Shown here: positions 11,335-22,849 of the stretch, piece by piece
How the letters are laid out: each line of letters opens with the position of its first letter
Numbering within the stretch: position 1 is the first letter of the stretch
From: Hydractinia symbiolongicarpus
Taxonomy: Eukaryota; Cnidaria; Hydrozoa; Anthoathecata; Hydractiniidae
Assembly (NCBI RefSeq): GCF_029227915.1
Contig: NC_079878.1
Location: 7,626,001 to 7,690,000 of the forward strand
DNA length: 64,000 bases
Direction: 5' to 3'
Made by a program: the position numbers and the translations under genes
Notes under the pieces: generated by a model
The model's input: only the letters and a program-made list of their open reading frames with translations
Database searches by the model: none
What the model was told of the DNA's origin: nothing

Positions 11335-11418
11335 GTCAGGATGGCCAAGTGGTCTAAGGCGCTGCGTTCAGGTCGCAGTCTACATTCGTAGGCGTTGGTT
11401 TGAATCCCACTTCTGACA
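11335..11418 (+). tRNA. tRNA-Leu(CAG), T-arm variant
   Basis: G13 to A (GCCAAG) in addition to the altered T arm. Confidence 0.55.
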
Positions 11419-11687
11419 TAAACTTGAAGATTAAGGAAGATGCTCTCTAAAAGTCGTTAACAACACGTGGCAACTCTACGTTTTCTTTATAAAAAAAGTC
11501 CCTAGCAAATGCTTGATTGTTGTTCAACCGTACAGGTCTTTAATGTGAAAACACGGTCCTTTTTAGGTTTAAACGAATGTAAAGACCAATGACTAGTGTT
11601 TTACCTTGAAATATAGTTTTTTTTCCCTCTATTAATCCAGAATCAATATCACTTACATACTTGAAATTCCAAGTGGCGTAAAAGTCA

Positions 11688-11771
11688 GTCAGGATGGCCG
11701 AGTGGTCTAAGGCGCTGCGTTCAGGTCGCAGTCTACATTCGTAGGCGTGGGTTCGAATCCCACTTCTAACA
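11688..11771 (+). tRNA. tRNA-Leu(CAG), acceptor mismatch C3:A70
   Basis: TTCTAAC is the only stem defect. Confidence 0.65.
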
Positions 11772-12041
11772 AAAACTTGAAGATTAAGGAAGATGCTCTC
11801 TAAAAGTCGTTAAAAAGAAGATGCTACTCTACGTTTTCATTCTAAAGAACCTTTCAAGCATGTTCTTGATTGTTGTTCAACGGTACAGGTCGCTAATGTA
11901 GAAATACGGCCTCTTTTTAGGTTCAAACGAATGTAAAGACGAAGGAATAGTGTTTTACCTTGAAATATGGTTGTTATTCCTTCTATTAATCCAGAATCAA
12001 TATCACTTACATACTTGAAATTCCAAGTGATGTAAAAGTCA

Positions 12042-12125
12042 GTCAGGATGGCCGAGTGGTCTAAGGCGCTGCGTTCAGGTCGCAGTATACATTCGTAGGC
12101 GTGGGTTCGAATCCCACTTCTGACA
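12042..12125 (+). tRNA. tRNA-Leu(CAG), canonical
   Basis: Variable arm ATAC/GTAG, like the copy at 5684. Confidence 0.84.
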
Positions 12126-12395
12126 TAAGTTTGAAGATTAAGGAAGATGCTCTCTAAAAGTCGTTAAAAAGAAGTTGCAACTCTACGTTTTCTTTATAAA
12201 AAAAGTCCCTAGCATATGCTTGATTGTTGTTCAACCGTACAGGTCTTTAATGTAGAAACACGGTCCTTTTTTATGTTCAAACGAAAGTCAAGACCAATGA
12301 CTAGTGTTTTACCTTGAAATATAGTTTTTTTTCCCTCTATTAATCCAGAATCAATATCACTTACATACTTGAAATTCCAAGTGGCGTAAAAGTCA

Positions 12396-12479
12396 GTCAG
12401 GATGGCCGAGTGGTCTAAGGCGCTGCGTTCAGGTCGCAGTCTACATTCGTAGGCGTGGGTTCGAATCCCACTTCTAACA
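12396..12479 (+). tRNA. tRNA-Leu(CAG), acceptor mismatch C3:A70
   Basis: Dimer partner of the copy at 11688, 708 bp away, same TTCTAAC. Confidence 0.65.
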
Positions 12480-12749
12480 AAAACTTGAAGATTTTGGAAG
12501 ATGCTCTCTAAAAGTCGTTAAAAAGAAGATGCTACTCTACGTTTTCATTCTAAAGAACCTTTCAAGCATGTTCTTGATTGTTGTTCAACCGTACAGGTCG
12601 CTAATGTAGAAATACGGCCTCTTTTTAGGTTCAAACGAATGTAAAGACGAAGGACTAGTGTTTTACCTTGAAATATGGTTGTTATTCCTTCTATTAATCC
12701 AGAATCAATATCACTTACATACTTGAAATTCCAAGTGATGTAAAAGTCA

Positions 12750-12833
12750 GTCAGGATGGCCGAGTGGTCTAAGGCGCTGCGTTCAGGTCGCAGTATACAT
12801 TCGTAGGCGTGGGTTCGAATCCCACTTCTGACA
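12750..12833 (+). tRNA. tRNA-Leu(CAG), canonical
   Basis: Copy of 12042, 708 bp away. Confidence 0.84.
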
Positions 12834-13103
12834 TAAGTTTGAAGATTAAGGAAGATGCTCTCTAAAAGTCGTTAAAAAGAAGTTGCAACTCTACGTTTTC
12901 TTTATAAAAAAAGTCCCTAGCATATGCTTGATTGTTGTTCAACCGTACAGGTCTTTAATGTAGAAACACGGTCCTTTTTTATGTTCAAACGAAAGTCAAG
13001 ACCAAGGATTAAGGTTGTACCGTGAAACATACTTGTTATTGCTTCTATAAATCCAGAATCAATATCACTTACATACTTGACATTCGAAATGGTATAGAAG
13101 ACT

Positions 13104-13187
13104 CTCAGGATGCCTGAGTGGTCTATGGCGCTGCGTTCAGGTCGCAGTCTATATTCGCAGGCGTGGGTTCAAATCGCACTTCTGACA
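13104..13187 (+). pseudogene. tRNA-Leu(CAG)-like, C1/CCT class
   Basis: T arm GTGGG-TTCAAAT-CGCAC, B box damaged. Confidence 0.65.
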
Positions 13188-13455
13188 TGCAATTGGTGAT
13201 TAAGAAGGATGCTCTTTAAAAGTCGTTAAAGAGAAGTTGCAACTCTACGTTTTCTTTATAAAAAAACTCCCTAGCATATGCTTGATTGTTGCTCAACCGT
13301 ACATGTCTTTAATGTAGAAACACGGTCTTTTTTATGTTCAAACGAAAGTCAAGACCAAGGATTAATGCCTTACCATGAAAATGGCTGTTATTCCTTCTAT
13401 TAATCCAGAATCAATATCACTTACATACTTGAAATTCCAAGTGATGTAATAGTCA

Positions 13456-13536
13456 GTCAGGATGGCCGAGTGGTCTAAGGCGCTGCGTTCAGGTCGCAGT
13501 CTACATTCGTAGGCCTAGGTTCATCCACTTCTGACA
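13456..13536 (+). pseudogene. tRNA-Leu(CAG) with 3-nt T-arm deletion
   Basis: 5' two-thirds canonical; T arm collapsed to CTAGGTTCATCCAC. Confidence 0.7.
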
Positions 13537-13806
13537 TAAACTTGAGGATTAAGGAAGATGCTCTCTAAAAGTCGTTAAAAAGAAGTTGCAACTCTACCTT
13601 TTCTTTATAAAAAAGCTCCCTAGCAAATGCTTGATTGTTGTTTAACCGTACAGGTCTTTAATGTGGAAACACGGTCCTTTTTCGTGTTCAAACGAAAGTC
13701 AAGACCAAGGTTTAAAGTTTTACTGTGAGATGTACTTTTCATTCCTTCTATTTATCCAGAATCAATATCACTTATGTACTTGACATTAAAAATGGCATAG
13801 AAGACT

Positions 13807-13836
13807 CTCAGGATGTTCGAGTGGTCTATGGCACTG
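13807..13836 (+). pseudogene. Truncated tRNA-Leu 5' half
   Basis: C1/TTC-class copy cut after GCACTG and joined to spacer TTCACACGAAAG, making a unit of only 150 bp. Confidence 0.75.
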
Positions 13837-13956
13837 TTCACACGAAAGTCAAGACCAAGGGTTAAAGTTTTACTGTGAGATATACTTTTTATTCCTGCTG
13901 TTAATCCAGAATCAATATCACTTATATACTTGACATTCGATTTGACGCAAAAGACA

Positions 13957-14040
13957 GTCAGGATGGTTGAGCGGTGTAAGGCGCTGCGTTCAGGTCGCAA
14001 TCTACATTTGTAGGCGTGGGTTCGAATCCCACTTTTGACA
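13957..14040 (+). tRNA. tRNA-Leu(CAG), divergent D-arm form
   Basis: D arm GTTGAGCGGTGTAAGGC; acceptor 3' strand TTTTGAC pairs through G:U; base pair 27:43 is C:A. T arm perfect. Confidence 0.5.
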
Positions 14041-14285
14041 TGTAATTGGTGATTAAGAAGGATGCTCTTTAAAATGTGGAAATTGAATTTGCAACAGTAA
14101 GTGTTCTTTATGAGAAACCTTCCTATAATATCCTTTATGGTTGTTCAACCGTAAAGGTCGTTAATGTAGAAACACGGCCTCTTTTTAGGTTCAAAACGAA
14201 TGTAAAGACCAAGGTTGTTATTCCTTCCTTTAATCCAGAATCAATATCACTTACATATTTGAAATTCCAAGTGGCGTAAAATTCA

Positions 14286-14369
14286 GTCAGGATGGCCGAG
14301 TGGTCTAAGGCGCTGCGTTCAGGACGCAGTCTACATTCGTAGGCGTGGGTTCGAATCACACTTCTGACA
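14286..14369 (+). tRNA. tRNA-Leu(CAG), one T-stem mismatch
   Basis: A38 anticodon loop (TTCAGGA); T stem GTGGG/CACAC. Confidence 0.6.
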
Positions 14370-14639
14370 TGAACTTGAAGATTAAGGAAGATGCTCTCTA
14401 AAAGTCGTTAAAAAGAAGTTGCCACTCTACGTTTTCTTTATAAAAAAGCTCCCTAGCAAATGCTTGATTGTTGTTTAACCGTACAGGTCTTTAATGTGGA
14501 AACACGGTCCTTTTTCGTGTTCAAACGAAAGTCAAGACCAAGGATTAAAGTTTTACTGTGAGATGTACTTTTCATTCCTTCTATTAATCCAGAATCAATA
14601 TCACTTATGTACTTGACATTCGAAATGGCATAGAAGACT

Positions 14640-14723
14640 CTCAGGATGTTCGAGTGGTCTATGGCACTGCGTTCAGGACGCAGTCTACATTCGTAGGCAT
14701 GGGTTCGAATCCCACTTCTGACA
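14640..14723 (+). pseudogene. tRNA-Leu(CAG)-like, C1/TTC class
   Basis: T stem begins ATGGG. Confidence 0.65.
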
Positions 14724-14992
14724 TAAGTTTGAAGATTAAGGAAGACGCTCTATAAAAGTCGTTAAAAAGAAATTGCAACTCTACGTTGACTTTATATAAA
14801 AACTCCCTAGCAAATGCTTGATTGTTGTTCTACCGTACAGGTCTTTAATGTGGAAACACGGTCCTATTTAGATTTAAACGATTGTAAAGACCAATGACTA
14901 GTGTTTTACCTTGAAATATAATTTTTATTCCTTCTATTAATCCAGAATCAATATCACTTACATAATTGAAATTCCAAGTGGCGTAAAAGTCA

Positions 14993-15076
14993 GTCAGGAT
15001 GGCCGAGTTGTCTAAGGCGCTGCGTTCAGGTCGCAGTCTACTTTCGTAGGCGTGGGTTCGAATCCCACTTCTGACA
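14993..15076 (+). tRNA. tRNA-Leu(CAG), D-loop GG altered
   Basis: Stems perfect; D loop GAGTTGTC loses one of the two conserved G residues. Confidence 0.7.
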
Positions 15077-15345
15077 TAAACTTGAAGATTAAGGAAGATG
15101 CTCTCTAAAAGTCGTTAAAAACACGTTGCAACTCTACGTTTTCTTTATAAAAATAGTCCCTAGCAAATGCTTGATTGTTGTTCAACTGTACAGGTCTTTA
15201 ATGTGAAAACACGGTCCTTTCTAGGTTTAAACGAATGTAAAGACCAATGACTAGTGTTTTACCTTGAAATATAGTTTTTATTCCTTCTATTAATCCAGAA
15301 TCAATATCACTTACATACCTGAAATTCCAAGAGGCGTAAAAGTCA

Positions 15346-15429
15346 GTCAGGATGGCCGAGTGGTCTAAGGCGCTGCGTTCAGGTCGCATTCTACATTCGT
15401 AGGCGTGGGTTCGAATCCCACTTCTGACA
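15346..15429 (+). tRNA. tRNA-Leu(CAG), one anticodon-stem mismatch
   Basis: CTGCG faces CGCAT; other arms intact. Confidence 0.7.
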
Positions 15430-15699
15430 AAAACTTAAAGATTAAGGAAGATGCTCTCTAAAAGTCGTTAAAAAGAAGTTGCTACACTACGTTTTCATTC
15501 TAAAGAACCTTTCCAGCATGTTCTTGATTGTTGTTCAACCGTACAGGTCGCTAATGTAGAAATACGGCCTTTTTTTAGGTTCAAACGAATGTAAAGACGA
15601 AGGACTAGTGTTTTACCCTGAAATATGGTTGTTATTCCTTCTATTAATCCAGAATCAATATCACTTACATACTTGAAATTCCAAGTGATGTAAAAGTCA

Positions 15700-15783
15700 G
15701 TCAGGATGGCCGAGTAGTCTAAGGCGCTGCGTTCAGGTCGTAGTCTACATTCGTAGGCGTGGGTTCGAATCCCACTTCTGACA
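15700..15783 (+). tRNA. tRNA-Leu(CAG), near canonical
   Basis: D loop GAGTAGTC; anticodon stem closes with a G:U (CGTAG). Confidence 0.7.
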
Positions 15784-16053
15784 TAAGTTTGAAGATTAAG
15801 GAAGATGCTCTCTAAAAGTCGTTAAAAAAAAATTGCAACTCTACGTTTTCTTTATAAAAAAAGTCCCTAGCATATGCTTGATTGTTGTTCAACCGTACAG
15901 GTCTTTAATGTAGAAACACGGTCCTTTTTTATGTTCAAACGAAAGTCAAGACCAAGGATTAAGGTTGTACCGCGAAACATACTTGTTATTGCTTCTATAA
16001 ATCCCGAATCAATATCACTTGCATACTTGACATTCGAAATGGTATAGAAGACT

Positions 16054-16137
16054 CTCAGGATGCCTGAGTGGTCTAAGGTGCTGCGTTCAGGTCGCAGTCT
16101 ACATTCGTAGGCGTGGGTTCGAATCCCACTTCTGACA
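16054..16137 (+). pseudogene. tRNA-Leu(CAG)-like, C1/CCT 5' half with canonical 3' half
   Basis: C1:C72 and C10 mismatches but a perfect T arm, so it looks like a recombinant of two classes. Confidence 0.6.
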
Positions 16138-16406
16138 TAAACTTGAAGATTAAGGAAGATGCTCTCTAAAAGTCGTTAAAAACACGTTGCAACTCTACGT
16201 TTTCTTTATAAAAAAAGTCCCTAGCAAATTCTTGATTGTTGTTCAACCGTACAGGTCTTTAATGTGAAAACACGGTCCTTTTTAGGTTTAAACGAATGTA
16301 AAGACCAATGACTAGTGTTTTACCTTGAAATATAGTTTTTATTCCTTCTATTAATCCAGAATCAATATCACTTACATACTTGAAATTCCAAGTGGCGTAA
16401 AAGTCA

Positions 16407-16490
16407 GTCAGGATGGCCGAGTGGTCTAAGGCGCTGCGTTAAGGTCGCAGTCTACATTCTTAGGCGTGGGTTCGAATCCCACTTCTGACA
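16407..16490 (+). tRNA. tRNA-Leu(AAG), otherwise canonical
   Basis: Anticodon loop TTAAGGT: C34 to A gives AAG, still a leucine anticodon. Acceptor, D, anticodon and T stems are perfect; variable arm is slightly weakened (ATTCTTAG). Confidence 0.78.
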
Positions 16491-16759
16491 TAAACTTGAA
16501 GATTAAGGAAGATGCTCTCTAAAAGTCGTTAAAAACACGTTGCAACTCTACGTTTTCTTTATAAAAAAAGTCCCTAGCAAATGCTTGATTGTTGTTCAAC
16601 CGTACAGGTCTTTAATGTGAAAACACGGTCCTTTTTAGGTTTAAACGGATGTAAAGACCAATGACTAGTGTTTTACCTTGAAATATAATTTTTATTCCTT
16701 CTATTAATCCAGAATCAATATCACTTACATAATTGAAATTCCAAGTGGGGTAAAAGTCA

Positions 16760-16843
16760 GTCAGGATGGCCGAGTGGTCTAAGGCGCTGCGTTCAGGTCG
16801 CAGTCTACATTCGTAGGCGTTGGTTTGAATCCCACTTCTGACA
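16760..16843 (+). tRNA. tRNA-Leu(CAG), T-arm variant
   Basis: Only the T arm differs from canonical. Confidence 0.6.
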
Positions 16844-17113
16844 TAAACTTGAAGATTAAGGAAGATGCTCCCTAAAAGTCGTTAAAAACACGTGGCAACT
16901 CTACGTTTTCTTTATAAAAAAAGTCCCTAGCAAATGCTTGATTGTTGTTCAACTGTACAGGTCTTTAATGTGGAAACACGGTCCTTTTTCGTGTTCAAAC
17001 GAATGTAAAGACCAATGACTAGTGTTTTACCTTGAAATATAGTTTTTATTCCTTCTATTAATCCAGAATCAATATCACTTATATACTTGACATTCCAAGT
17101 GGCGTAAAAGTCA

Positions 17114-17197
17114 GTCAAGATGGCCGAGTGGTCTGAGGTGCTGCGTTCAGGTCGCAGTCTACATTCGTAGACGTTGGTTTGAATCCCACTTCTGACA
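17114..17197 (+). pseudogene. tRNA-Leu(CAG)-like, T-arm variant, acceptor GTCAAGA
   Basis: A5:C68 mismatch, D stem GGT on the 3' side, T arm GTTGG-TTTGAAT. Confidence 0.6.
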
Positions 17198-17467
17198 TAA
17201 ACTTGAAGATTAAGGAAGATGCTCTCTAAAAGTCGTTAAAAACTCGTGGCAACTCTACGTTTTGTTTATAAAAAAAGTCCCTAGCAAATGCTTGATTGTT
17301 GTTCAACCGTACAGGTCTTTAATGTGGAAACACGGTCCTTTTTCGTGTTCAAACGAAAGTCAAGACCAAGGATTAAAATTTTACTGTGAGATGTACTTTT
17401 CACTCCTTCTATTAATCCAGAATCAATATCACTTATGTACTTGACATTCGAAATGGCATAGAAGACT

Positions 17468-17551
17468 CTCAGGATGTTCGAGTGGTCTATGGCACTGCGT
17501 TCAGGACGCAGTCTACATTCGTAGGCGTGGGTTCGAATCCCACTTCTGACA
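17468..17551 (+). pseudogene. tRNA-Leu(CAG)-like, C1/TTC class
   Basis: T arm perfect. Confidence 0.65.
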
Positions 17552-17820
17552 AAAACTTGAAGATTAAGGAAGATGCGCTCTAAAAGTCGTTAAAAAGAAG
17601 TTGCCACTCTACGTTTTCTTTCTAAAGAACCTTTCCAGCATGTTCTGGATTGTTGTTCTACCGTACAGGTCTTTAATGTGGAAACACGGTCCTATTTAGG
17701 TTTAAACGAATGTAAAGACCAATGACTAGTGTTTTACCTTGAAATATAATTTTTATTCCTTCTATTAATCCAGAATCAATATCACTTACATAATTGAAAT
17801 TCCAAGTGGCGTAAAAGTCA

Positions 17821-17904
17821 GTCAGGATGGCCGAGTGGTCTAAGGCGCTGCGTTCAGGTCGCAGTCTATATTCGTAGGCGTGGGTTCGAATGCCACTTCT
17901 GACA
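17821..17904 (+). tRNA. tRNA-Leu(CAG), one T-stem mismatch
   Basis: GTGGG/GCCAC; variable arm as at 3917. Confidence 0.65.
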
Positions 17905-18173
17905 TAAACTTGAAGATTAAGGAAGATGCTCTCTAAAAGTCGTTAAAAACACGTTGCAACTCTACGTTGGCTTTATACAAAAACTCCCTAGCAAATGCTT
18001 GATTGTTGTTCTACCGTACAGGTCTTTAATGTGAAAACACGGTCCTTTTTAGGTTTAAACGAGTGTAAAGACCAATGACTAGTGTTTTACCTTGAAATAT
18101 AGTTTTTATTCCTTCTATTAATCCAGAATCAATATCACTTACATACTTGAAATTCCAAGTGGCGTAAAAGTCA

Positions 18174-18257
18174 GTCAGGATGGCCGAGTGGTCTAAGGCG
18201 CTGCGTTCAGGTCGCAGTCTACATTCGTAGCCGTGGGTTCGAATCCCACTTCTGACA
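18174..18257 (+). tRNA. tRNA-Leu(CAG), canonical
   Basis: Shares GTAGCC with the copy at 4270. The run 17114-18527 matches 3210-4623 unit for unit. Confidence 0.84.
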
Positions 18258-18526
18258 AAAACTTGAAGATTAAGGAAGATGCTCTCTAAAAGTCGTTAAA
18301 AAGAAGTTGCCACTCTACGTGTTCTTTCTAAAGAACCTTTCCAGCATGTTCTTGATTGTTGTTCTACCGTACAGGTCTTTGATGTGGAAACACGGTCCTT
18401 TTTAGGTTTAAACGAATGTAAAGACCAATGACTAGTGTTTTACCTTGAAATATAATTTTTATTCCTTCTATTAATCCAGAATCAATATCACTTACATAAT
18501 TGAAATTCCAAGTGGCGTAAAAGTCT

Positions 18527-18610
18527 GTCAGGATGGCCAAGTGGTCTAAGGCGCTGCGTTCAGGTCGCAGTCTACATTCGTAGGCATTGGTTTGAATCCC
18601 ACTTTTGACA
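18527..18610 (+). pseudogene. tRNA-Leu(CAG)-like, T-arm variant
   Basis: Extra changes: GCCAAG, T stem start ATTGG, acceptor TTTTGAC. Confidence 0.55.
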
Positions 18611-18879
18611 TAAACTTGAAGATTGAGGAAGATGCTCCCTAAAAGTCGTTAAAAACACGTGGCAACTCTACGTTTTCTTTATAAAAAAAGTCCCTAGCAA
18701 ATGCTTGATTGTTGTTCAACCGTACAGGTCTTTAATGTGAAAACACGGTCCTTTTTAGGTTTAAACGAATGTAAAGACCAATGACTAGTGTTTTACCTTG
18801 AAATATAGTTTTTATTCCTTCTATTAATCCAGAATCAATATCACTTATATACTTGACATTCCAAGTGGCGTAAAAGTCA

Positions 18880-18963
18880 GTCAGGATGGCCGAGTGGTCT
18901 AAGGCGCTGCGTTCAGGTCGCAGTCTACATTCGTAGGCGTGCGTTCGAATCCCACTTCTAACA
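18880..18963 (+). pseudogene. tRNA-Leu(CAG)-like, two stem mismatches
   Basis: TTCTAAC acceptor and T stem GTGCG. Confidence 0.55.
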
Positions 18964-19232
18964 AAAACTTGAAGATTAAGGAAGATGCTCTCTAAAAGTC
19001 GTTAAAAAGAAATTGCAACTCTACGTTGGCTTTATACAAAAACTCCCTAGCAAATGCTTGATTGTTGTTCTACCGTACAGGTCTTTAATGTGGAAACACG
19101 GTCCTATTTAGGTTTAAACGATTGTAAAGACCAATGACTAGGGTTTTACCTTGAAATATAATTTTTATTCCTTCTATTAATCCAGAATCAATATCACTTA
19201 CATACTTGAAATTCCAAGTGGCGTAAAAGTCA

Positions 19233-19316
19233 GTCAGGATGGCCGAGTGGTCTAAGGCGCTGCGTTCAGGTCGCAGTCTACATTCGTAGGCGTGGGTTCG
19301 AATCCCACTTCTGACA
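19233..19316 (+). tRNA. tRNA-Leu(CAG), canonical
   Basis: All arms perfect. Confidence 0.87.
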
Positions 19317-19585
19317 AAAACTTGATGATTAAGGAAGATGCTCTCTAAAAGTCGTTAAAAAGAAGTTGCCACTCTACGTTTTCTCTCTAAAGAACCTTTC
19401 CAGCATGTTCTTGATTGTTGTTCTACCGTACAGGTCTTTGATGTGGAAACACGGTCCTTTTTAGATTTAAACGGATGTAAAGACCAATGGCTAGTGTTTT
19501 ACCTTGAAATATAATTTTTATTCCTTCTATTAATCCAGAATCAATATCACTTACATAATTGAAATTCCAAGTGGCGTAAAAGTCA

Positions 19586-19669
19586 GTCAGGATGGCCGAG
19601 TGGTCTAAGGCGCTGCGTTCAGGTCGCAGTCTACATTCGTAGGCGTTGGTTTGAATCCCACTTCTGACA
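19586..19669 (+). tRNA. tRNA-Leu(CAG), T-arm variant
   Basis: Only the T arm differs from canonical. Confidence 0.6.
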
Positions 19670-19939
19670 TAAACTTGAAGATTAAGGAAGATGCTCTCTA
19701 AAAGTCGTTAAAAACACGTGGCAACTCTACGTTTTCTTTATAAAAAAATTCCCTAGCATAGGCTTGATTGTTGTTTAACCGTACAGGTCCGTAATGTAGA
19801 AACCCGGTCCTTTTTTATGTTCAAACGAAAGTCAAGACCAAGGATTAAGGTTGTACCGTGAAACATACTTGTTATTGCTTCTATAAATCCAGAATCAATA
19901 TCACTTACATACTTGACATTCGAAAGGGCATAGAAGACT

Positions 19940-20023
19940 CTCAGGATGCCTGAGTGGGCTATGACGCTGCGTTCAGGTCGCAGTCTACATTCGTAGGCGT
20001 GGGTTCGAATCCCATTTCTCAGA
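19940..20023 (+). pseudogene. tRNA-Leu(CAG)-like, C1/CCT class, acceptor lost
   Basis: 3' end reads TTTCTCAGATG and cannot pair with the 5' strand. Confidence 0.65.
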
Positions 20024-20292
20024 TGTAATTGGTGATTAAGAAGGATTCTCTTTAAAATGTGGAAAATGAAATTGCAACAGTAAGTGTTCTTTATGAGAAA
20101 CCTTCCTATAATATCCTTTATGGTTGTTCAACCGTACAGGTCGTTAATGTAGAAACACTGCCTCCTCTTAGGTTCAAACGAAAGTCAAGACCAAGGATTA
20201 ATGCTTTACCATGAATTATAGTTGTTACTCCTTCTATTAGTCCAGAATCAATACCACCTATATACTTGACATAAGTATTGGCGTAAAAGACA

Positions 20293-20376
20293 GTCGGGAT
20301 GGCTGAGTGGTCTATGGCGCTGCGTTCAGGTTGCAATCTACATTTGTAGGCGTGGGTTCGAATCCCACTTTTGACA
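20293..20376 (+). tRNA. tRNA-Leu(CAG), divergent D-arm form
   Basis: Acceptor GTCGGGA/TTTTGAC pairs with several G:U; D stem GCT; pair 27:43 is C:A. Confidence 0.45.
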
Positions 20377-20646
20377 TGTAATTGGTGATTAAGAAGGATG
20401 CTCTTTAAAATGTGGAAATTGAATTTGCAACAGTAAGTGTTCTTTATGAGAAACCTTCCTATAATATCCTTTATGGTTGTTCAACCGTACAGGTCGTTAA
20501 TGTAGAAACACGGCCTCTTTTTAGGTTCAAAACGAATGTAAAGACCAAGGACTAGTGTTTTACCTTGGAATATAGTTGTTATTCCTTCCTTTAATCCAGA
20601 ATCAATATCACTTACATACTTGAAATTCCAAGTGGCGTAAAATTCA

Positions 20647-20730
20647 GTCAGGATGGCCGAGTGGTCTAAGGCGCTGCGTTCAGGACGCAGTCTACATTCG
20701 TAGGCGTGGGTTCGAATCACACTTCTGACA
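20647..20730 (+). tRNA. tRNA-Leu(CAG), one T-stem mismatch
   Basis: Same form as 14286 (TTCAGGA loop, CACAC). Confidence 0.6.
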
Positions 20731-20999
20731 TGAACTTGAAGATTAAGGAAGATGCTCTCTAAAAGTCGTTAAAAAGAAGTTGCCACTCTACGTTTTCTTT
20801 ATAAAAAAAGTCCCTAGCAAATGCTTGATTGTTGTTTAACTGTAGAGGTCTTTAATGTGAAAACACGGTCCTTTCTAGGTTTAAACGAATGTAAAGACCA
20901 ATGACTAGTGTTTTACCTTGAAATATAGTTTTTATTCCTTCTATTAATCCAGAATCAATATCACTTACATACTTGAAATTCCAAGAGGCGTAAAAGTCA

Positions 21000-21083
21000 G
21001 TCAGGATGGCCGAGTGGTCTAAGGCGCTGCGTTCAGGTCGCAGTCTACATTCGTAGGCGTGGGTTCGAATCCCACTTCTGACA
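21000..21083 (+). tRNA. tRNA-Leu(CAG), canonical
   Basis: All arms perfect. Confidence 0.87.
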
Positions 21084-21353
21084 AAAACTTAAAGATTAAG
21101 GAAGATGCTCTCTAAAAGTCGTTAAAAAGAAGTTGCTACACTACGTTTTCATTCTAAAGAACCTTTCCAGCATGTTCTTGATTGTTGTTCAACCGTACAG
21201 GTCGCTAATGTAGAAATACGGCCTTTTTTTGAGTTCAAACGAATGTAAAGACGAAGGACTAGTGTTTTACCCTGAAATATGGTTGTTATTCCTTTTATTA
21301 ATCCAGAATCAATATCACTTACATGCTTGAAATTCCAAGTGATGTAAAAGTCA

Positions 21354-21437
21354 GTCAGGATGGCCGAGTAGTCTAAGGCGCTGCGTTCAGGTCGCAGTTT
21401 ACATTCGCAGGCGTGGGTTCGAATCGCACTTCTGACA
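21354..21437 (+). tRNA. tRNA-Leu(CAG), one T-stem mismatch
   Basis: GTGGG/CGCAC and D loop GAGTAGTC. Confidence 0.6.
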
Positions 21438-21705
21438 TGCAATTGGTGATTAAGAAGGATGCTCTTTAAAAGTCGTTAAAGAGAAGTTGCAACTCTACGT
21501 TTTCTTTATAAAAAAACTCCCTAGCATATGCTTGATTGTTGCTCAACCGTACATGTCTTTAATGTAGAAACACGGTCTTTTTTATGTTCAAACGAAAGTA
21601 AAGACCAAGGATTAATGCCTTACCATGAAAATGGCTGTTATTCCTTCTATTAATCCAGAATCAATATCACTAACATACTTGAAATTCCAAGTGGTGTAAA
21701 AGTCA

Positions 21706-21789
21706 GTCAGGATGGCCGAGTGGTCTAAGGCGCTGCGTTTAGATCGCAGTCTACATTCGTAGGCGTGGGTTCGAAACCCACTTCTGACA
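21706..21789 (+). tRNA. tRNA-Leu(TAG), stems intact
   Basis: Anticodon loop TTTAGAT: C34 to T gives TAG (Leu). T loop TTCGAAA; all stems pair. Confidence 0.8.
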
Positions 21790-22059
21790 TAAACTTGAAG
21801 ATTAAGGAAGATGCTCTCTAAAAGTCGTTAAAAAGAAGTTGCAACTCTACGTTTTCTTTTTAAAGAAACTTTCCAGCATGTTCTTGATTGTTGTTCTACC
21901 GTACAGGTCTTTAATGTAGAATTACGGCCTTTTTTTAGGTTCAAACGAATGTAAAGACGAAGGACTAGTGTTTTACCCTGAAATATGGTTGTTATTCCTT
22001 CTATTAATCCAGAATCAATATCACTTACATACTTGAAATTCCAAGTGATGTAAAAGTCA

Positions 22060-22143
22060 GTCAGGATGGCCAAGTAGTCTAAGGCGCTGCGTTCAGGTCG
22101 TAGTCAACATTCGTAGGCGTGGGTTCGAATCCCACTTCTGACA
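22060..22143 (+). tRNA. tRNA-Leu(CAG), near canonical
   Basis: D arm GCCAAGTAGTC, anticodon stem with G:U, variable arm CAAC/GTAG. Confidence 0.65.
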
Positions 22144-22413
22144 TAAGTTTGAAGATTAAGGATGATGCTCTCTAAAATTCGTTAAAAAGAAGTTGCAACT
22201 CTACGTTTTCTTTATAAAAAAAGTCCCTAGCATATGCTTGATTGTTGTTCAACCGTACAGGTCTTTAATGTAGAAACACGGTCCTTTTTTATGTTCAAAC
22301 GAAACTCAAGACCAAGGATTAAGGTTGTACCGCGAAACATACTTCTTATTGCTTCTATAAATCCAGAATCAATATCACTTACATACTTGACATTCGAAAT
22401 GGTATAGCAGACT

Positions 22414-22497
22414 CTCAGGATGCCTGAGTGGTCTATAACGCTGCGTTCAGGTCGCAGTTTACATTCGCAGGCGTGGGTTCGAATCGCACTTCTGACA
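22414..22497 (+). pseudogene. tRNA-Leu(CAG)-like, C1/CCT class
   Basis: T stem GTGGG/CGCAC. Confidence 0.65.
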
Positions 22498-22765
22498 TGC
22501 AATTGGTGATTAAGAAGGATGCTCTTTAAAAGTCGTTAAAGAGAAGTTGCAACTCTACGTTTTCTTTATAAAAAAACTCCCTAGCATATTCTTGATTGTT
22601 GCTCAACCGTACATGTCTTTAATGTAGAAACACGGTCTTTTTTATGTTCAAACGAAAGTCAAGACCAAGGATTAATGCCTTACCATGAAAATGGCTGTTA
22701 TTCCTTCTATTAATCCAGAATCAATATTACTTACATACTTGAAACTCAAAGTGGCGTAAAAGGTA

Positions 22766-22849
22766 GTCAGGATGGCCGAGTGGTCTAAGGAGCAGCGTTC
22801 AGGTTGCAGTCCACATTCGTAGGCGTGGTTTCGAAACCCACTTCTGATA
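22766..22849 (+). pseudogene. tRNA-Leu(CAG)-like, several stem losses
   Basis: Anticodon stem CAGCG/TGCAG; acceptor ends TTCTGAT. Confidence 0.65.
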
